Shown here in pieces: positions 13,501-25,600 of a stretch of DNA of 64,000 bases. This DNA is from Cloeon dipterum (taxonomy: Eukaryota > Arthropoda > Insecta > Ephemeroptera > Baetidae). The notes under the pieces are model-generated. The model worked only from the letters and a program-made list of their open reading frames with translations, made no database searches and had not been told where the DNA came from. A program made the position numbers and the translations under genes. Location of the stretch: NCBI RefSeq assembly GCF_949628265.1, contig NC_088790.1:13582545-13646544 (forward strand). The letters run 5' to 3'. The stretch's first letter is position 1; every line of letters begins with the position of its first letter.

Positions 13501-15931
13501 TCTTTTTTAACTTGGTGTTTGCCAAAAATGAATATCGAAATTTAATTTTTTTAGGTAGCAATTTTAAGACAATTTTTTTGAACACATATTATGTATTTAA
13601 AAATCACTCGCTTCACGAAGGCTTGCCGATTTGCTCAAATTATAGTTTCAAGAGAAATTTACCATTTTTCAAAGGGAATGTGGAGGAAATTATTGAGCAT
13701 TGCAAAAGATTTTCAAAAGAAAAACACGGGAAAAACATTAGTAAAAACTTCAATCATAAAAGATTTCAAAAATGCAAAAATAACTAATTCTTGAGTAATA
13801 GTCAGTAGTGTAGGAATTAAAATCTTTAAAGAAATTGTTCGGCTTGTATGTACCATACAAACTACATTTCCAATTCTCAATCATCTGAAGGTTCTGCGAA
13901 AAAATTCCTTCACTTGTGGGACAGCGTTCATCGTCCAGCGGAGGGCGTGGAGGAGCAAAGCGTGTCCGACTACCGACGCCTCTTACGCCTGGTGCACCAC
14001 CCTGAGAAGAGAGGGACGCGTGACTACCTGAGCCGCACCCTGATGGCCGTCTTCCTGCTCAAGTGTCTGCAGAAGAGCGGCCGCTTTTGGCCGCCGGACG
14101 AGAAGATCAGCGCCGAGGAAGAGCTGAAGGTGGCCGAGGCGCTGCTCAGGCACCTCTGCCTGCTGCAGTTTAACGCGCATGAGGTCTTTGAGACCCTGGC
14201 CTGGGACCGCACCAAGGTCAAAGGCACTAAGACACATTACATCGGCGTCGGCGTCTACCTCAGCATCGCTCTCTTCAACCATGACTGCAATCCGGCCGTC
14301 GCCAGGTGAGTTAAAAATTATATGAGCTGCTCACAATTTTCTTGATCTAATAAAAACTTCAGCTTTAATCTCGTTTTCTCTCCTTTTAATAATGTTTTGA
14401 AATATTATAAGAAGAAATTATTTTCCCCTCACTTTCCTTATATCCATGCAAATTGTTATAATAATCTTCAAAAAATGGAATACAAACAGCAAAATTTTCC
14501 TTTAAAATATTAATTTTTCTGTGTGTGGGCGGGTGTTCCTGGGCAATTACATTTGTTAAAATTAACATCAAGAAAATCTTGGCCCAGCTCTGCTTGGATT
14601 TACTCAGGATGGATAGCTATTTCGTGAAAATTTGTCTCGTTCATAATTGCATAGTTATCAATTAGAAATCCTGACTGAGTATGTTCGCGCAGAGAGCTGA
14701 GTCATTTCGTTAATTTCAATTTCATAAAATTTCCTGCGCTTTTCTTTCTTTCTCTTTCTGTATTCAAAATATATTTGTTGGGAAAATCCGTTTAGTATCT
14801 TGTATTTTCTCGCAAATCTTTTGTTTTTAATACCAGTTAAACCTGAGTGACTTTTTCCAAATATACGTAAAAAATAGGTTTTTAAATGAGTGAACTTATA
14901 TATAAGCAACACAAATCGCCAAGAGAAGTCCTAAAATAACCACAGATTTTCGGAAATTGACTAAAAATATGAATAATATGCCGCTCCAAATTTATTAAGA
15001 GTGTTCAGTGAATACTATCAAAATGAGATCTGCCCGAATGAAATATTTCATTTCTCTTTGTAGGACTTTCAGCGGCACGAAAATGCTGCTGCACGCGTTG
15101 CGACCGCTGCACCCCGGCGAGATGGTGGGCGAGAACTATGGCCCAATGTTCTCGAACAAGACGCGTGCAGAGCGACAGAGGAGCCTGAGGGCCAGGTATT
15201 GGTTCGACTGTGCCTGCCAGGCGTGCTCCGAAAACTGGAACACCTTCGATCAGGGAATCAAGTCACCGGTTAGTAAAGGAAAACCGCGAGAAAGAGTCTT
15301 TGTAAATAATAAACTGCGGTTGATTGCTAAAGGACAAGACTCAGGCCTTGCAGAAAATGTTCGACATGGGCTTCGAGGCCATGGAAGCCGGAAAATTGGA
15401 AGGCGCCGTCTACCTGCTCAGCCAGTTCATCAACACCATTGATGGTGACGTTACCATGCCCGACAGGTAGTAAAGGATATTTTTTACTGGTCGAAAATTT
15501 ATTGAAGTATTCTTAGACTACATTTTTTACTATTTTTTTCCTATTTGAATCAAGATTCGCAATGTCCCCCATTTGTCCAGGAAAGATCTAATAATATTAT
15601 GCATTCACATATTTTTCTGGAACACTCATTCCTGGTTAATCAAAATTAGGAAAATTGATAAAATATTGTGCAAACTGGTATCCCAAAATCTTTCTAATTT
15701 GTAAGTAGTAAGATGTAATTTTCAGGGTCAAATTTAAAAATAAATCACTTCTATATTATATGTAACAGAGAAGTATGCTTGTCCATCGATGCGTTACGTC
15801 TGTGCTTGATGAATTTGTGGGGAAATGTGGTCGTAATCCAGCCTCTGAAGAGTGAAGAGAAAATCCAGAGAACGTTAGATGAAAGCACTGTTCAAATAAC
15901 TGAACTTCTCACTTTGGAAGATGTGAAATAA
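10516..15931 (+). CDS. SMYD4: SET and MYND domain protein, SMYD4-like (9 exons, 681 aa)
   Basis: Exons: 10516-10667, 11076-11332, 11660-11858, 12243-12599, 12926-13101, 13891-14305, 15064-15268, 15345-15466, 15769-15931. All junctions are GT-AG and phase-consistent. The product is a predicted protein lysine methyltransferase of the SMYD family, acting in cytosol and nucleus. Residues ~60-220 form TPR-like helices (EAIGLMLQAENMMEKG; LRSKALSALEQHELALKD), the N-terminal extension typical of SMYD4. SET begins near residue 280 (GRFIVAKSKVDAGDL). The inserted MYND zinc finger follows at ~317-365 (CHNC, CPEC, FCSRECQ, YHRIEC). The SET core carries FNHDCNP, the SMYD version of the cofactor-binding NHxCxP motif, then GENYGP. 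The post-SET cysteines are in FDCACQACSENW. Length is somewhat below the human protein (~800 aa). The start is the first ATG after a GC-rich leader. Insects carry several SMYD4-type genes, so one-to-one orthology is unproven. Confidence 0.88.
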
Positions 15932-15973
15932 AGGCTTCAATTTTAATTTTAAAGTAATTTTAAATAAATAAAT
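15927..15973 (+). terminator. Polyadenylation signals of the SMYD4-like gene
   Basis: An AATAAA hexamer at 15927-15932 overlaps the TAA stop codon. Two more overlapping AATAAA copies lie at about 15,964-15,973. The latter are the likelier signals because the first would leave almost no 3' untranslated region. Confidence 0.5.
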
Positions 15974-16693
15974 CAGACTTTATAATAAATTATGATGAAA
16001 TTTAAATTGGTTTTTTCATTTCACATACAACACGAATCAATTCTTGTTAAAAATCCCACTCAAAATTGGAAAGAGAAAAGAAAATCAGGTATTGGGTTGT
16101 TTTGTTCATTTATTCTATGACAGTCTTCTTTTAGCATTTATTTCTATTTGAAACGTTCTGCTGGGAAATTGAAATTACATTATTGGAAGATGAACAGTTG
16201 TCAAGATCTGGCGTGTGGTTATCTCGACCACATTGACAAAATTAAATTAAAGACATTCTCGTATTGCACTCTTCTACATGAAAATTCTGTCAGGGGTGCT
16301 CAAGCAAGGGGAACTTGGTTCTGTTATAAAGGAATTAATCTTTTATGGGTCCCGTTTATGAAACGTGAAAAATTGTTCATTAGTGTAAATACACGCAACA
16401 TCTAGTGCTCAAAGTTTTAAACAGACACAAACGCGTGCAGCACATTGGCACATAACAACTTAGGAGATACGCTGGAGATAGTAATTAGATCCTGGCAAAA
16501 CTTAATTCTTAAGACTGGAGAGGCACATACGGAAAGTCCACTCGCAACTGTATTTGCTGGGAGTCTTGTTGAACACTATTTTCTGGCAGCATTAAGATTA
16601 ACCGACAAGCACAGGCCAGTCGCAGCGTGAAAAGAAAACTTTCATAGTTGGGGGGAAAAGGCGAAATAATTGCGGGCCTAACAAGTGCCGGAA
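15974..16693. other. Intergenic region between convergent genes
   Basis: This ~0.7 kb separates the ends of the SMYD4-like gene (+) and the zinc finger gene (-). TTTATT motifs near 16,108 and 16,137 read as AATAAA on the minus strand and could end the zinc finger transcript. Two short open frames (about 16,148-16,405 and 16,445-16,630) have no splice or homology support. Confidence 0.5.
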
Positions 16694-19600
16694 TCATGAA
16701 GAGGCGGAACTGCCGCTGGTAGACGGCTCCGACTGTCTCAACTCTCGAAGGTCGAGCGGCCGGCGCTTGGAGCCTCTAACGGTCTTGGTACTCAGCTGCT
16801 GCAACGCGGCGAACGCCTTGATGCGGATTTCCTCATCCTTGTTTGCTGTTGAATCGCTTGGTTGCGCGCTGCCGCTGCTCTGCGGCAGGCCCTCATCAGG
16901 CACATTTGACACACCCACATCCTGCTGGCCCAACCGTAATCCTGTTGACAAACGCACATACTTTCCATTAGATTTAACAACGTGAATTTCTTTTGACAAC
17001 AAAAATATAATATGCAGCAATATTTTTATACTTGAGGAACAGTTCAGATTTTCTAAAATTTTCCAACAAAAAGGTACCAAGGGAAAATCGGTTCACCTCT
17101 ATTGAGATGGGCGACTCCCTGATAAAAAAAAACAACTCGCGAAAACTCTGCGTCCCAATAACATCGCGTATGAAAAACATGGGCGCACGGGCCTCTTAAC
17201 ATATAATAGTAAATTTTTTGTAAGAAGCTTTCAAATTAAGCATTATTTTGGCTACTTAAAAAAATATAAGTAAATTATAAATGGATTTTCCAGGACATTG
17301 GATAGATGGATATTTATTTTGTCCAGAATATGCTTCAATTGAAAATTTCATAAGCCTCCCGAATTTTCCAAGATTTTAGCTCTAGCACTCATAACCACTA
17401 TTTTTATAGCCAAAGATTTTTTTTTTGTAAATTTAGATTAAAAATTTCAAGATTTATAAATTAACCCAGTTGCTTTTAAAACCGTAGTAAGTCTCAAATA
17501 TTAGGATTTGAACGTGAACATAACTCGAAAACCATGTATGCGGAAAATTTTCTGTGGCAAATTCTCGCTTTACAGACACATTAGGATGGAACAATAATTT
17601 TTTTATTAATAGATGTGCTCTCCTTATGAACAAAAACCTGAATGAATCTCCCATGTGTTCCCACATTCATGTACTAATTGAATTTGTAAGTCTTGAAATA
17701 GTTAAATCCACACTTCATAAACATCAGTAGTCCACATACAGCTTAGTTTGAGCTTGCCAGAAAATTTTATGGTTAGCTAATAATCAAAACTATAAATGAC
17801 TATGATTAATATATGGCTGCTATTAAACCTTTACATCATTTTGTAATAAGCATAAGTTTTACTTCATCCCTTGAAGTATTTTCTGCACGAGGAAAATTGT
17901 ACACAAGCCCTTAGAAATAGTAAATTCTTTTATGTTCACTTTTCTTAAGGCTGCTTGCGTTTAGAGCTTTTGATATATTAAAGTTATGGCATCCTTTAAT
18001 TATTACAATAATGACAATAGAGAATATAGATTCTTACCTGGGACATTAATAAAGTACTTCTTATTCATTACGACTCGAGGATTTTGCCGCTCAAGTTTCA
18101 GGTAATAGAACAGTTCTGTGGTGAAGGGAGTGACGACCCATTCCCTGCGGAACAAACACAACTCAGCAATCTGATTATTTAAGACATTAGGCAGAAGAAC
18201 TTACGTGTGCTGAGTCTTGAGGTGCCGGCAAAGCGAGTGGAAGTGCTTTACCACGCCGACGCAGATTGGACACTGCATGTCTGGGCCTGACGGTTCTGAT
18301 AGCACAAAACATTAGCTTCATATTGCTCAGAATGAAACGCGACAACGGGCTTACCTGGAAGAATAGGATCGTAGTCTTGGTTTTCAGGAAACAGCGGAGG
18401 CCTGTCCGCGTCGTCCGTCCTGGGTTGCTCTTTGGGAGCTGTCGACGCCTTTCGCATCTTGTTGATCACAGCTTCCAAAGACTCTTCACTAAGCAAAAGA
18501 AATGGAGCTAGTTACAATTTAAAAAAGGCATTCTAAAAAGTCACCTCTCTGGTGCCTTGTCAGAGACGGGCTTGATGGCCTGCTTGGCTATAGCAGTAAG
18601 GGTAAGGGGTGTGTCCAGGTTTATGAGCGGGGTTCTAGGATTGATTGAGTCTTTTGACAAACTCTCACTGAAAATTGAAATAGAAGTTATTCAAGACGTC
18701 ACTTTCCAAACTGCACAAGAAAGATATTTTATTATTTTAGGATTCATGAACAAGGTTTTTGGGTACCAAGAAATCCTTAATTTTTATTCTCCCGAAACTG
18801 CCACTAGAAATTAACATACAACTTAAAAATCCACCTCTAGCCTAGTTTTATTTTTATTTCCTCAGATTTTTTAGATTTCTTTTAACAGCAAATTTTTAAG
18901 ATCAAGACACCCAGTTTAAATATTTTTTGGCTTGGTTTATCAAAAAAAGTCACAATGTGAAACCAGTAATGGACTCACGAATGCTGCTTCTCGACGGGAG
19001 GCAGCGGCACTTTGCCCAGGAGGTTAGTGAGGGCGCGGTCGAGCAGGCCGCCGAGGGCCGTAGTCATCTTTTCCTTGAGGCCGTTACTTGTACTGGATGA
19101 CGCCTCCGACTTGCTCTTGACGTGCCGCTGGTGTATGTGCGTATTCAGCGCCATCATGTCCGTGTAAAGCTCCTTGCACACGAAGCACGCGATCTTGCGC
19201 TTCTTCTGCGCGCACTCGTCGGCCACGGCACCAGCCGCCGCACGCAGCACGCCGCTCCGCGTGCCGCCAGCATGGTGTAGAACGTTGGCTGCTGCCAGAC
19301 CCACTAGCAGGCAGTCACGCTCACGTGCGACCTGGTCGGTCAACTTGACAGCTGAAATGAGACAACAAAATCGTGAAGTGACATTTTAACTGGCTATTGT
19401 GCTTCTTCCGAAGCTGTTATTTTTTAATAGATAGAAGAGATATAGATATAGAGGTTTAAAATTTCTTGATCACAATTATTTTTAGTTAGATTTACACAAC
19501 AAACTAAAGTAGAGGTAAATTTTTTTTTTTCAAATTTTACTGAATTTAATATCATTGTAAAAAACCAGTGATGTATATTTTCAAACAATAGTTTTTTTCT

Positions 19601-22600
19601 GATTTTAGACCATTTTAGAGAAATGAATGAGTTTAATATCCACAACTCTAGTAAAGACTAAATAGGTACGATGATTTACTTGAAATCAATTTTTCGATGC
19701 TCTTTGAGAAAAACTAATTGACTTAAATTTTATGTCCCGTCCCCTAGTAGTTTTTCCAGGACCACCAGCAGCCCTTTGGTGGTCTTTGGAAAACTTGATC
19801 TCTTATCTCTTAGACAGCAAAAGTTTGAACTCACTGTTGTTACCGTCGGTTTCTAAAAGCTTGGTGCCTTTGATCTTGTGAGCCCACGCGATGTGGGTCT
19901 CAACAGCCTGTAGTCCCAGGAAGTGCTTGTTGCACATGGGGCAGACCATTTCCTTCTGTCCGTATATGGTGAGCAGGGTGGTCGAGTTGTTGCCCATTTG
20001 TCCACCCTCGTCTGGAATCTCGGCCGCCTCGTCTAGTGACACGTTAGACCTGCGAACGACACGACAGGTTTAATTCTGCGCCCGAGCAAGAGAAATGATA
20101 ACACGGCAAAAATCAGAGAGGAGGCAGGCAGAGAGATGCGGGCTCTAACTCTACAATGACCATGCTCAAGTGACCACTAGAATTACCTTTCGACCTTCCT
20201 TTCAACAGACTCAGTCTTTGAGAACAAAGCAAACACGTGTCTAGTTAGAGAAAGTGATTCATGTTTGCACCGGTTCTAAGTAGTAATTCAATTGGGCTCC
20301 CAATGTTAGTGAAAACCGGGTTTGCAAACATGGGTGGTAAATCGGGCAATGGATTGGGAATTTCCGACGATGATTTTTTTCCTAATTTTGATTATTTCCG
20401 AGAGTAAAAACCAGCAAAATCACTTAAATTTTATCTTATAACTCTCTTTCAAGTAACAGCTATTTAAAATATGCAATACCATTGAAAACGTGATATGATA
20501 ATGGCAAAATAAAAACAGTAGGAAACATTGGTAGACTAATTGTTGGCTCCAAATCCATCTATTTGCCAAAACACCGTCTAAAATCCCAACCCTACTGGCG
20601 AACAAGGTTGCAAAAATTCGGTTATTAAAATATTATTATTATTTTAAATCACTGCCTACTATGAAAAAGCGTATGATGCGAATTTTGGCAGCCATAGTTA
20701 TCATTAAAAATAACGATAACTATAAAATCTTTAGAAAATTAGCTGTTTGTAGGTGGAAAAATGCCCTCAAAGACAAAAGAAAACTTACTTGGCGGCGGCG
20801 ATGAAAGCATAATCTCTGACAGGCTCAGGCATTTGTTGCGCGGTGACCTGATTGTCCAGGTCCATCAGTTCAGCGTCCTCAAGCGGTTCAATAGGTCCAG
20901 TGGCGTTGGCCAGGTTGACAAGCGTGACTTGGCCGACGGCGGCGGAGGTGGACGCGTCATACGTGCTCGAGTTGTCATAGACAAAGTTCTGACAGGCGAG
21001 GCCACCCCCCAGATTCTCCAGAATCGCCATGTCCTCATCGGTGGCGCCCATTGCCTCCTGGATCTGCTTCAGCGACTGCTGTCCCTCAAAGTTGCCTATC
21101 AGGTAGGGGTTATTGAACGCCTGGGGCTCTGCGTAGTGACCCATCGCGTCGGCCCCAATGTTGCCGATGACATACGGGTTCTCCAGCTCCGCGGGCGGTG
21201 CCACCATTGGCGGTGGCACTGGTGGGGGCGATGGGGGTTGGAAGGAGGAACGATTGCTCGTCCAGTTAGGTACAGAGTCGCGAACGGCGTCAAAATCAAA
21301 CTTGGGTGGTGGCGGCAGTTTTTCCGGCCGCTGCCATTCCTCTTCATCCTCATCGTCCGAATGATCCACGGTGTCAGGGGCGGGAGGCGTTGGCTGTATG
21401 GACTTTTCCTTAGGCTCTTCCAACTCTCTGGTTCTCTCCTCCATTGAGTTTATCAGCTCTGCGGGAAACGGTGGCTCTGGCTCCTCGTCAGGTGGACATG
21501 GTGAGTTGGGAGGCGGCGGGGGTGGCATGTACTCCTTCTCCTCCTTGATGGCCGGGAAAGAGATTTCCTCCACCTCCTTGTTCTCCGCGACGCTGTTCTC
21601 TGACACGGCGGGCTTGTCAGCGCCCTCAGCAGCGGCATCGTTCAGGTGCTCCACAGTTTTGAGGTAGTTGACGGCGGTCGAGAAGCCTTCATTGTTCGCT
21701 ACCGGGGATTCAGGAGAAGATTCAGTCTGGGGAAAAAAGGGAAATTTAAAACTCAACATTTTAGATTCAACATAATTAGATTCAACCCTAACATTAAACC
21801 TATTTTTGTCAGTGAAAATAAGTATTTCTTGAGAACAGATCTATGTTTGTAATGCCTAGACAATGGTATGAGCTTCTTCGCGGCCAAAAATAATTATCTA
21901 AATGACAAAAATGAAGCGTGAAACATGTTCAAAGAATGGTTTCAATCTATTTAAATCAAAGTAAAACTTCGGTCTAATAAACATAGTGAAGAGAGGCAAG
22001 TGGCCCTTGAGTGGGCGGGGTCCCTGTGCGGCCTGGTGCGCCCATGTTATCCGTTCGCGGTGTTATTGGGACCCGGGTTTCAGCATTCGTGCTAGTGCAG
22101 TGAGCGCCCTTCCCGGTCCGAGAGGACAGGGATAAAAAGAGCAAAAAAAAATATGCAACCATAAAATGTAACCGTTTACGTGTCTAAGCACCATCTCTCT
22201 TCCGAATTCTCTTGACTTACAACGCACTTATTACATTCATGAAACGACATTACTTTATATACACATCAAAAGATCACTTTATTCATGCGTTTGCTTTTCC
22301 TGTCTGGAAAACGACAGATTTATCTGCTAGCCTTCCTCACCTGTTTAATTTTTCATTTGGCAATGTACCTCTTCTTAAAATATTTTTTGACTAGAGTGAG
22401 AATGTATTAAGTTATAATTAAAAACTGATTTTAATGCAATAAAATGGAACATTTATTTCTTAAATGAATTGTAAAAGACAGAACTTGTAGTTCTTTTTCG
22501 TTTTGTTTGCTTTTTAGCAAAGGTGCTGCACTGGCACTTGACACTATTGCTTCCTTTTGTCTTGAAATGTCTTCATTGTTGATGTTTCGTAATTTTGGGT

Positions 22601-25600
22601 ATGGCATCTGAACCAACGCCTTAACCTTGTCAGATTAATTTTGAAAACATATTTTCATGATAAAGGCTCGATTGTGCAAGGTATGACATTTGCTATCATT
22701 TGAATTCGCATGCCTAACTAGTTTTTGCTTGCCAGTTCTTTCCTGTGAAAATATTGTGTAATAAATACTAAACTTTCTATCTTGGATACTACAGAAAGAG
22801 TAATATCTAATAATTTTGTTCCGTACCCTTTATGGGTTCCCAAGTTTTTACCAAGTGGTATTTGCCAGAAAAGTGAAATTTTTATCATAGTACACTGAGT
22901 AAGAAGTAGTAGAAATTGTGCCCCGCAGCAAAAAATAACTGGTAAATACCGGTAATTACCACTGGAAAATACCACCTGGTATGGTAAAAATATGAAAATC
23001 TTGTAAATTCCGACCCTGTACCCTTAACGAGAATAATAATTTTTTTAATCCTAAATTGTGAATAAAATGTCCTACCTCAGCCTGAGCGTTGATGCCCTTG
23101 ACTCTGTTCAAGTGCCTCAGCGTCTTCAAGTGCTTTTGGTAATTGAAAGGGGTTGAGAAACCTCTGCTGCAAGGGTCGCAATGAATCTTGAGCTCATCAC
23201 TGCGCTTCGCCTTTTTCTTCTTAGCAACCTCGTCAGATTCCTCAGACAGGACTTGCTCTTTGGCAGACGGATTGGAATCAAGCTTTGGCTTTTTCTTGGA
23301 ACCAGCTTCTGTCTCGTCGCTAGCTGCCTTTTTCTTACTGATTTTCTCTTTGGGTTCTGACAAAGGCACTTTGCAAGCGTCTTGCGCAAGAGAAGCAGCT
23401 GCTTCCAATTTCGCGGCCTTTTTCTTTTTGATTACTTGAGACAGAGGAATGTTGTCCTCCAAATCTTCCTCCATATCTTCAGGGACCTTCCTCTTGGACA
23501 CTCCATCCTTATTCTTTTTAACTTTCTTAGCAGGAGCTTCACCATTCGCCTGTTCAGACCTCCTTCTCTTTGATTCTTTTTTGATCTTGGCGCTCTCATC
23601 TTTCTTGTTGTTAACTGTATCCACTTCAACCTTGAGTTCATCAGCAGCTGATGGCATCATTGGGCTGCTTGGATTGGAGTCTACAAAAGCGGCCGACTTA
23701 ATTTGCTTTTTAACTTTTTTTCCTTGTTTTTTATTCGGCTTATCTATTTCTACTGACAAGCTTTCATTGGCTGTCACCTCAGGTGCAACCTCCGCCTCCT
23801 TGTGCTCAACAGGCAACGTCTCCTCGACCACCATAACCTTTTTGGAATTGGCTTTCTTGGGCCTGGACAGAGTCGGTTCAGAGGCCAAAATTACCAAGTT
23901 AGCCAGCTCCCTCTTCAGCTTGGTCTTAGGTTTCAACACTGCGTCCTCGCTCTTTGCCTTCTTAAAAGCCGCAACTGTGAGGAAGTTTTTCTTGGTAGCG
24001 TTTTTTCGAATGAAGAAAGGCTTGCCCTTGCCACGTTTCCTCCTCTTTGGCTTGTTGGAGTCCAGCTCAAGTTCAGGAGCGTCCGCCGATTCAGAGCTCG
24101 CGTCCGACTGCTTGGACAGCTCCGACGCACGCTTCCTGAACACCTTGGCACGGTTGGTGATCTCTGAAGGGCTTTCATTGCAGTTTGAAGCGTGTCTCTC
24201 CAGCAGTTTGCTTGATGTAAATGTCGAGTAGCAAATGGGACAAGAGTCTACCGCCTGCACTTGGCTCGCCTGCTTCTTGGCGATGTTTTTCGGCTCAAGC
24301 GGGCAGCTCTTTAAGTGCCTCTGCAGCGATGCGAAATTCAAAAGACCCTTCTCGCAGTAACGACAGTCAATGGGCGCTTTACGGTCCAGCTCAGGTCCAA
24401 ACTCAACCAGCTTTTCAGTCTTTTTTGGCTCCTCCACCTCAACAGGCTTCTCCTCTGCAATGGCAGGCTCGACAGTCTTTATGGACTTCTTCTTCTTAGG
24501 TTTAATGTTCATGGGAGGCATTGGAATGGGGGGAGTCTTCTCAAGCGCCTTTATGGCCACCTTTGGTGGTTTGTCCACAGATTCAGATGACGATCTGCGC
24601 TCAGCAATGCTGGAAGTCGACGGCTGGGGTTGTTTAGGAACAAAGCGTGACTTTGAGGCTTTGACGCCAACAGCTATGGGTCGCAACTGTAATTAAATAA
24701 GAGAAGCAATGAATGCAACGAAGAGCGCAGACACGATTTTACCACATCACAACACCAATCAATAGTGTACCTTGATAAATCTTTTCCTAAGCATTCGTGA
24801 CTGCATGGAAACAAGGATTTCAATTAAAAGCAAAAAGTGGAACGCGGGTCAAGAGAGAAATGGTGAAACTTACGCTGTGAATGGTTGCCTGACTTCTTGT
24901 TTTGATTTCATCTTCGTTGAAGTTGATGAGACGCCTAGTACCTCCTCGTTTGCCAGGCATATTGGAAAGTATCTTATCCATCGTTTCTCCTGCAAGAAAA
25001 ACATTCTAATGTTAAAAACAAAGGGTTTGGGATTAGGGGGAAGACCTTTTGCAGCTGTTGTCATTTAATTGGATGATTAAAATATTGCCATGCACTGATT
25101 GAAAGTATCAATATGGTTCAAGACTGATTGAACTTAATCCTATAATATAACCAATGAGGAATGTTAAATATTAAGTTTCAACTTCTAATTAAGCACTAAC
25201 AGGACTGTGAACCAACTATTCCAAGTGATTGAAAACACTCAGAGACAAGATTAAAAGGGTTCTGATGAATGACAGAATGGCTTTCTAATTGGTTTTATCA
25301 GTTTGTGTTTTTTTGCAACAATTTGATGAGACTATTTTGGTTAAGCGATGACTACAATTCGTGAGCACCATAATTCATCTGTGTTAAATAGAATTCAAGT
25401 GTTAAAGAAATGTTGAAAAAAAAAGAAAACAGATTTAAGTATGAAATATTTGTCAGTTGAATCATAAAATACATACTATCTCGTTTGCGCTTCTTAGTTT
25501 CAGTCTTAACAGGACTCATTGGTGAACGGTTCATGCCCCTGCGCGCCCTGCGGCGGGTGTTGAAGGGTCGCCATGGCTTTCGCCGCTTGGTGCTGGCCAG

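Noticed and set aside
20761..21447. 228-codon plus-strand open frame
   Set aside because: It is the antisense shadow of exon 11 of the zinc finger gene, whose minus frame fits splice phase on both sides.
23449..24231. 260-codon plus-strand Ser/Leu-rich open frame
   Set aside because: It is antisense to the Lys-rich exon 10 of the zinc finger gene; Lys/Glu-rich coding often produces such shadows.
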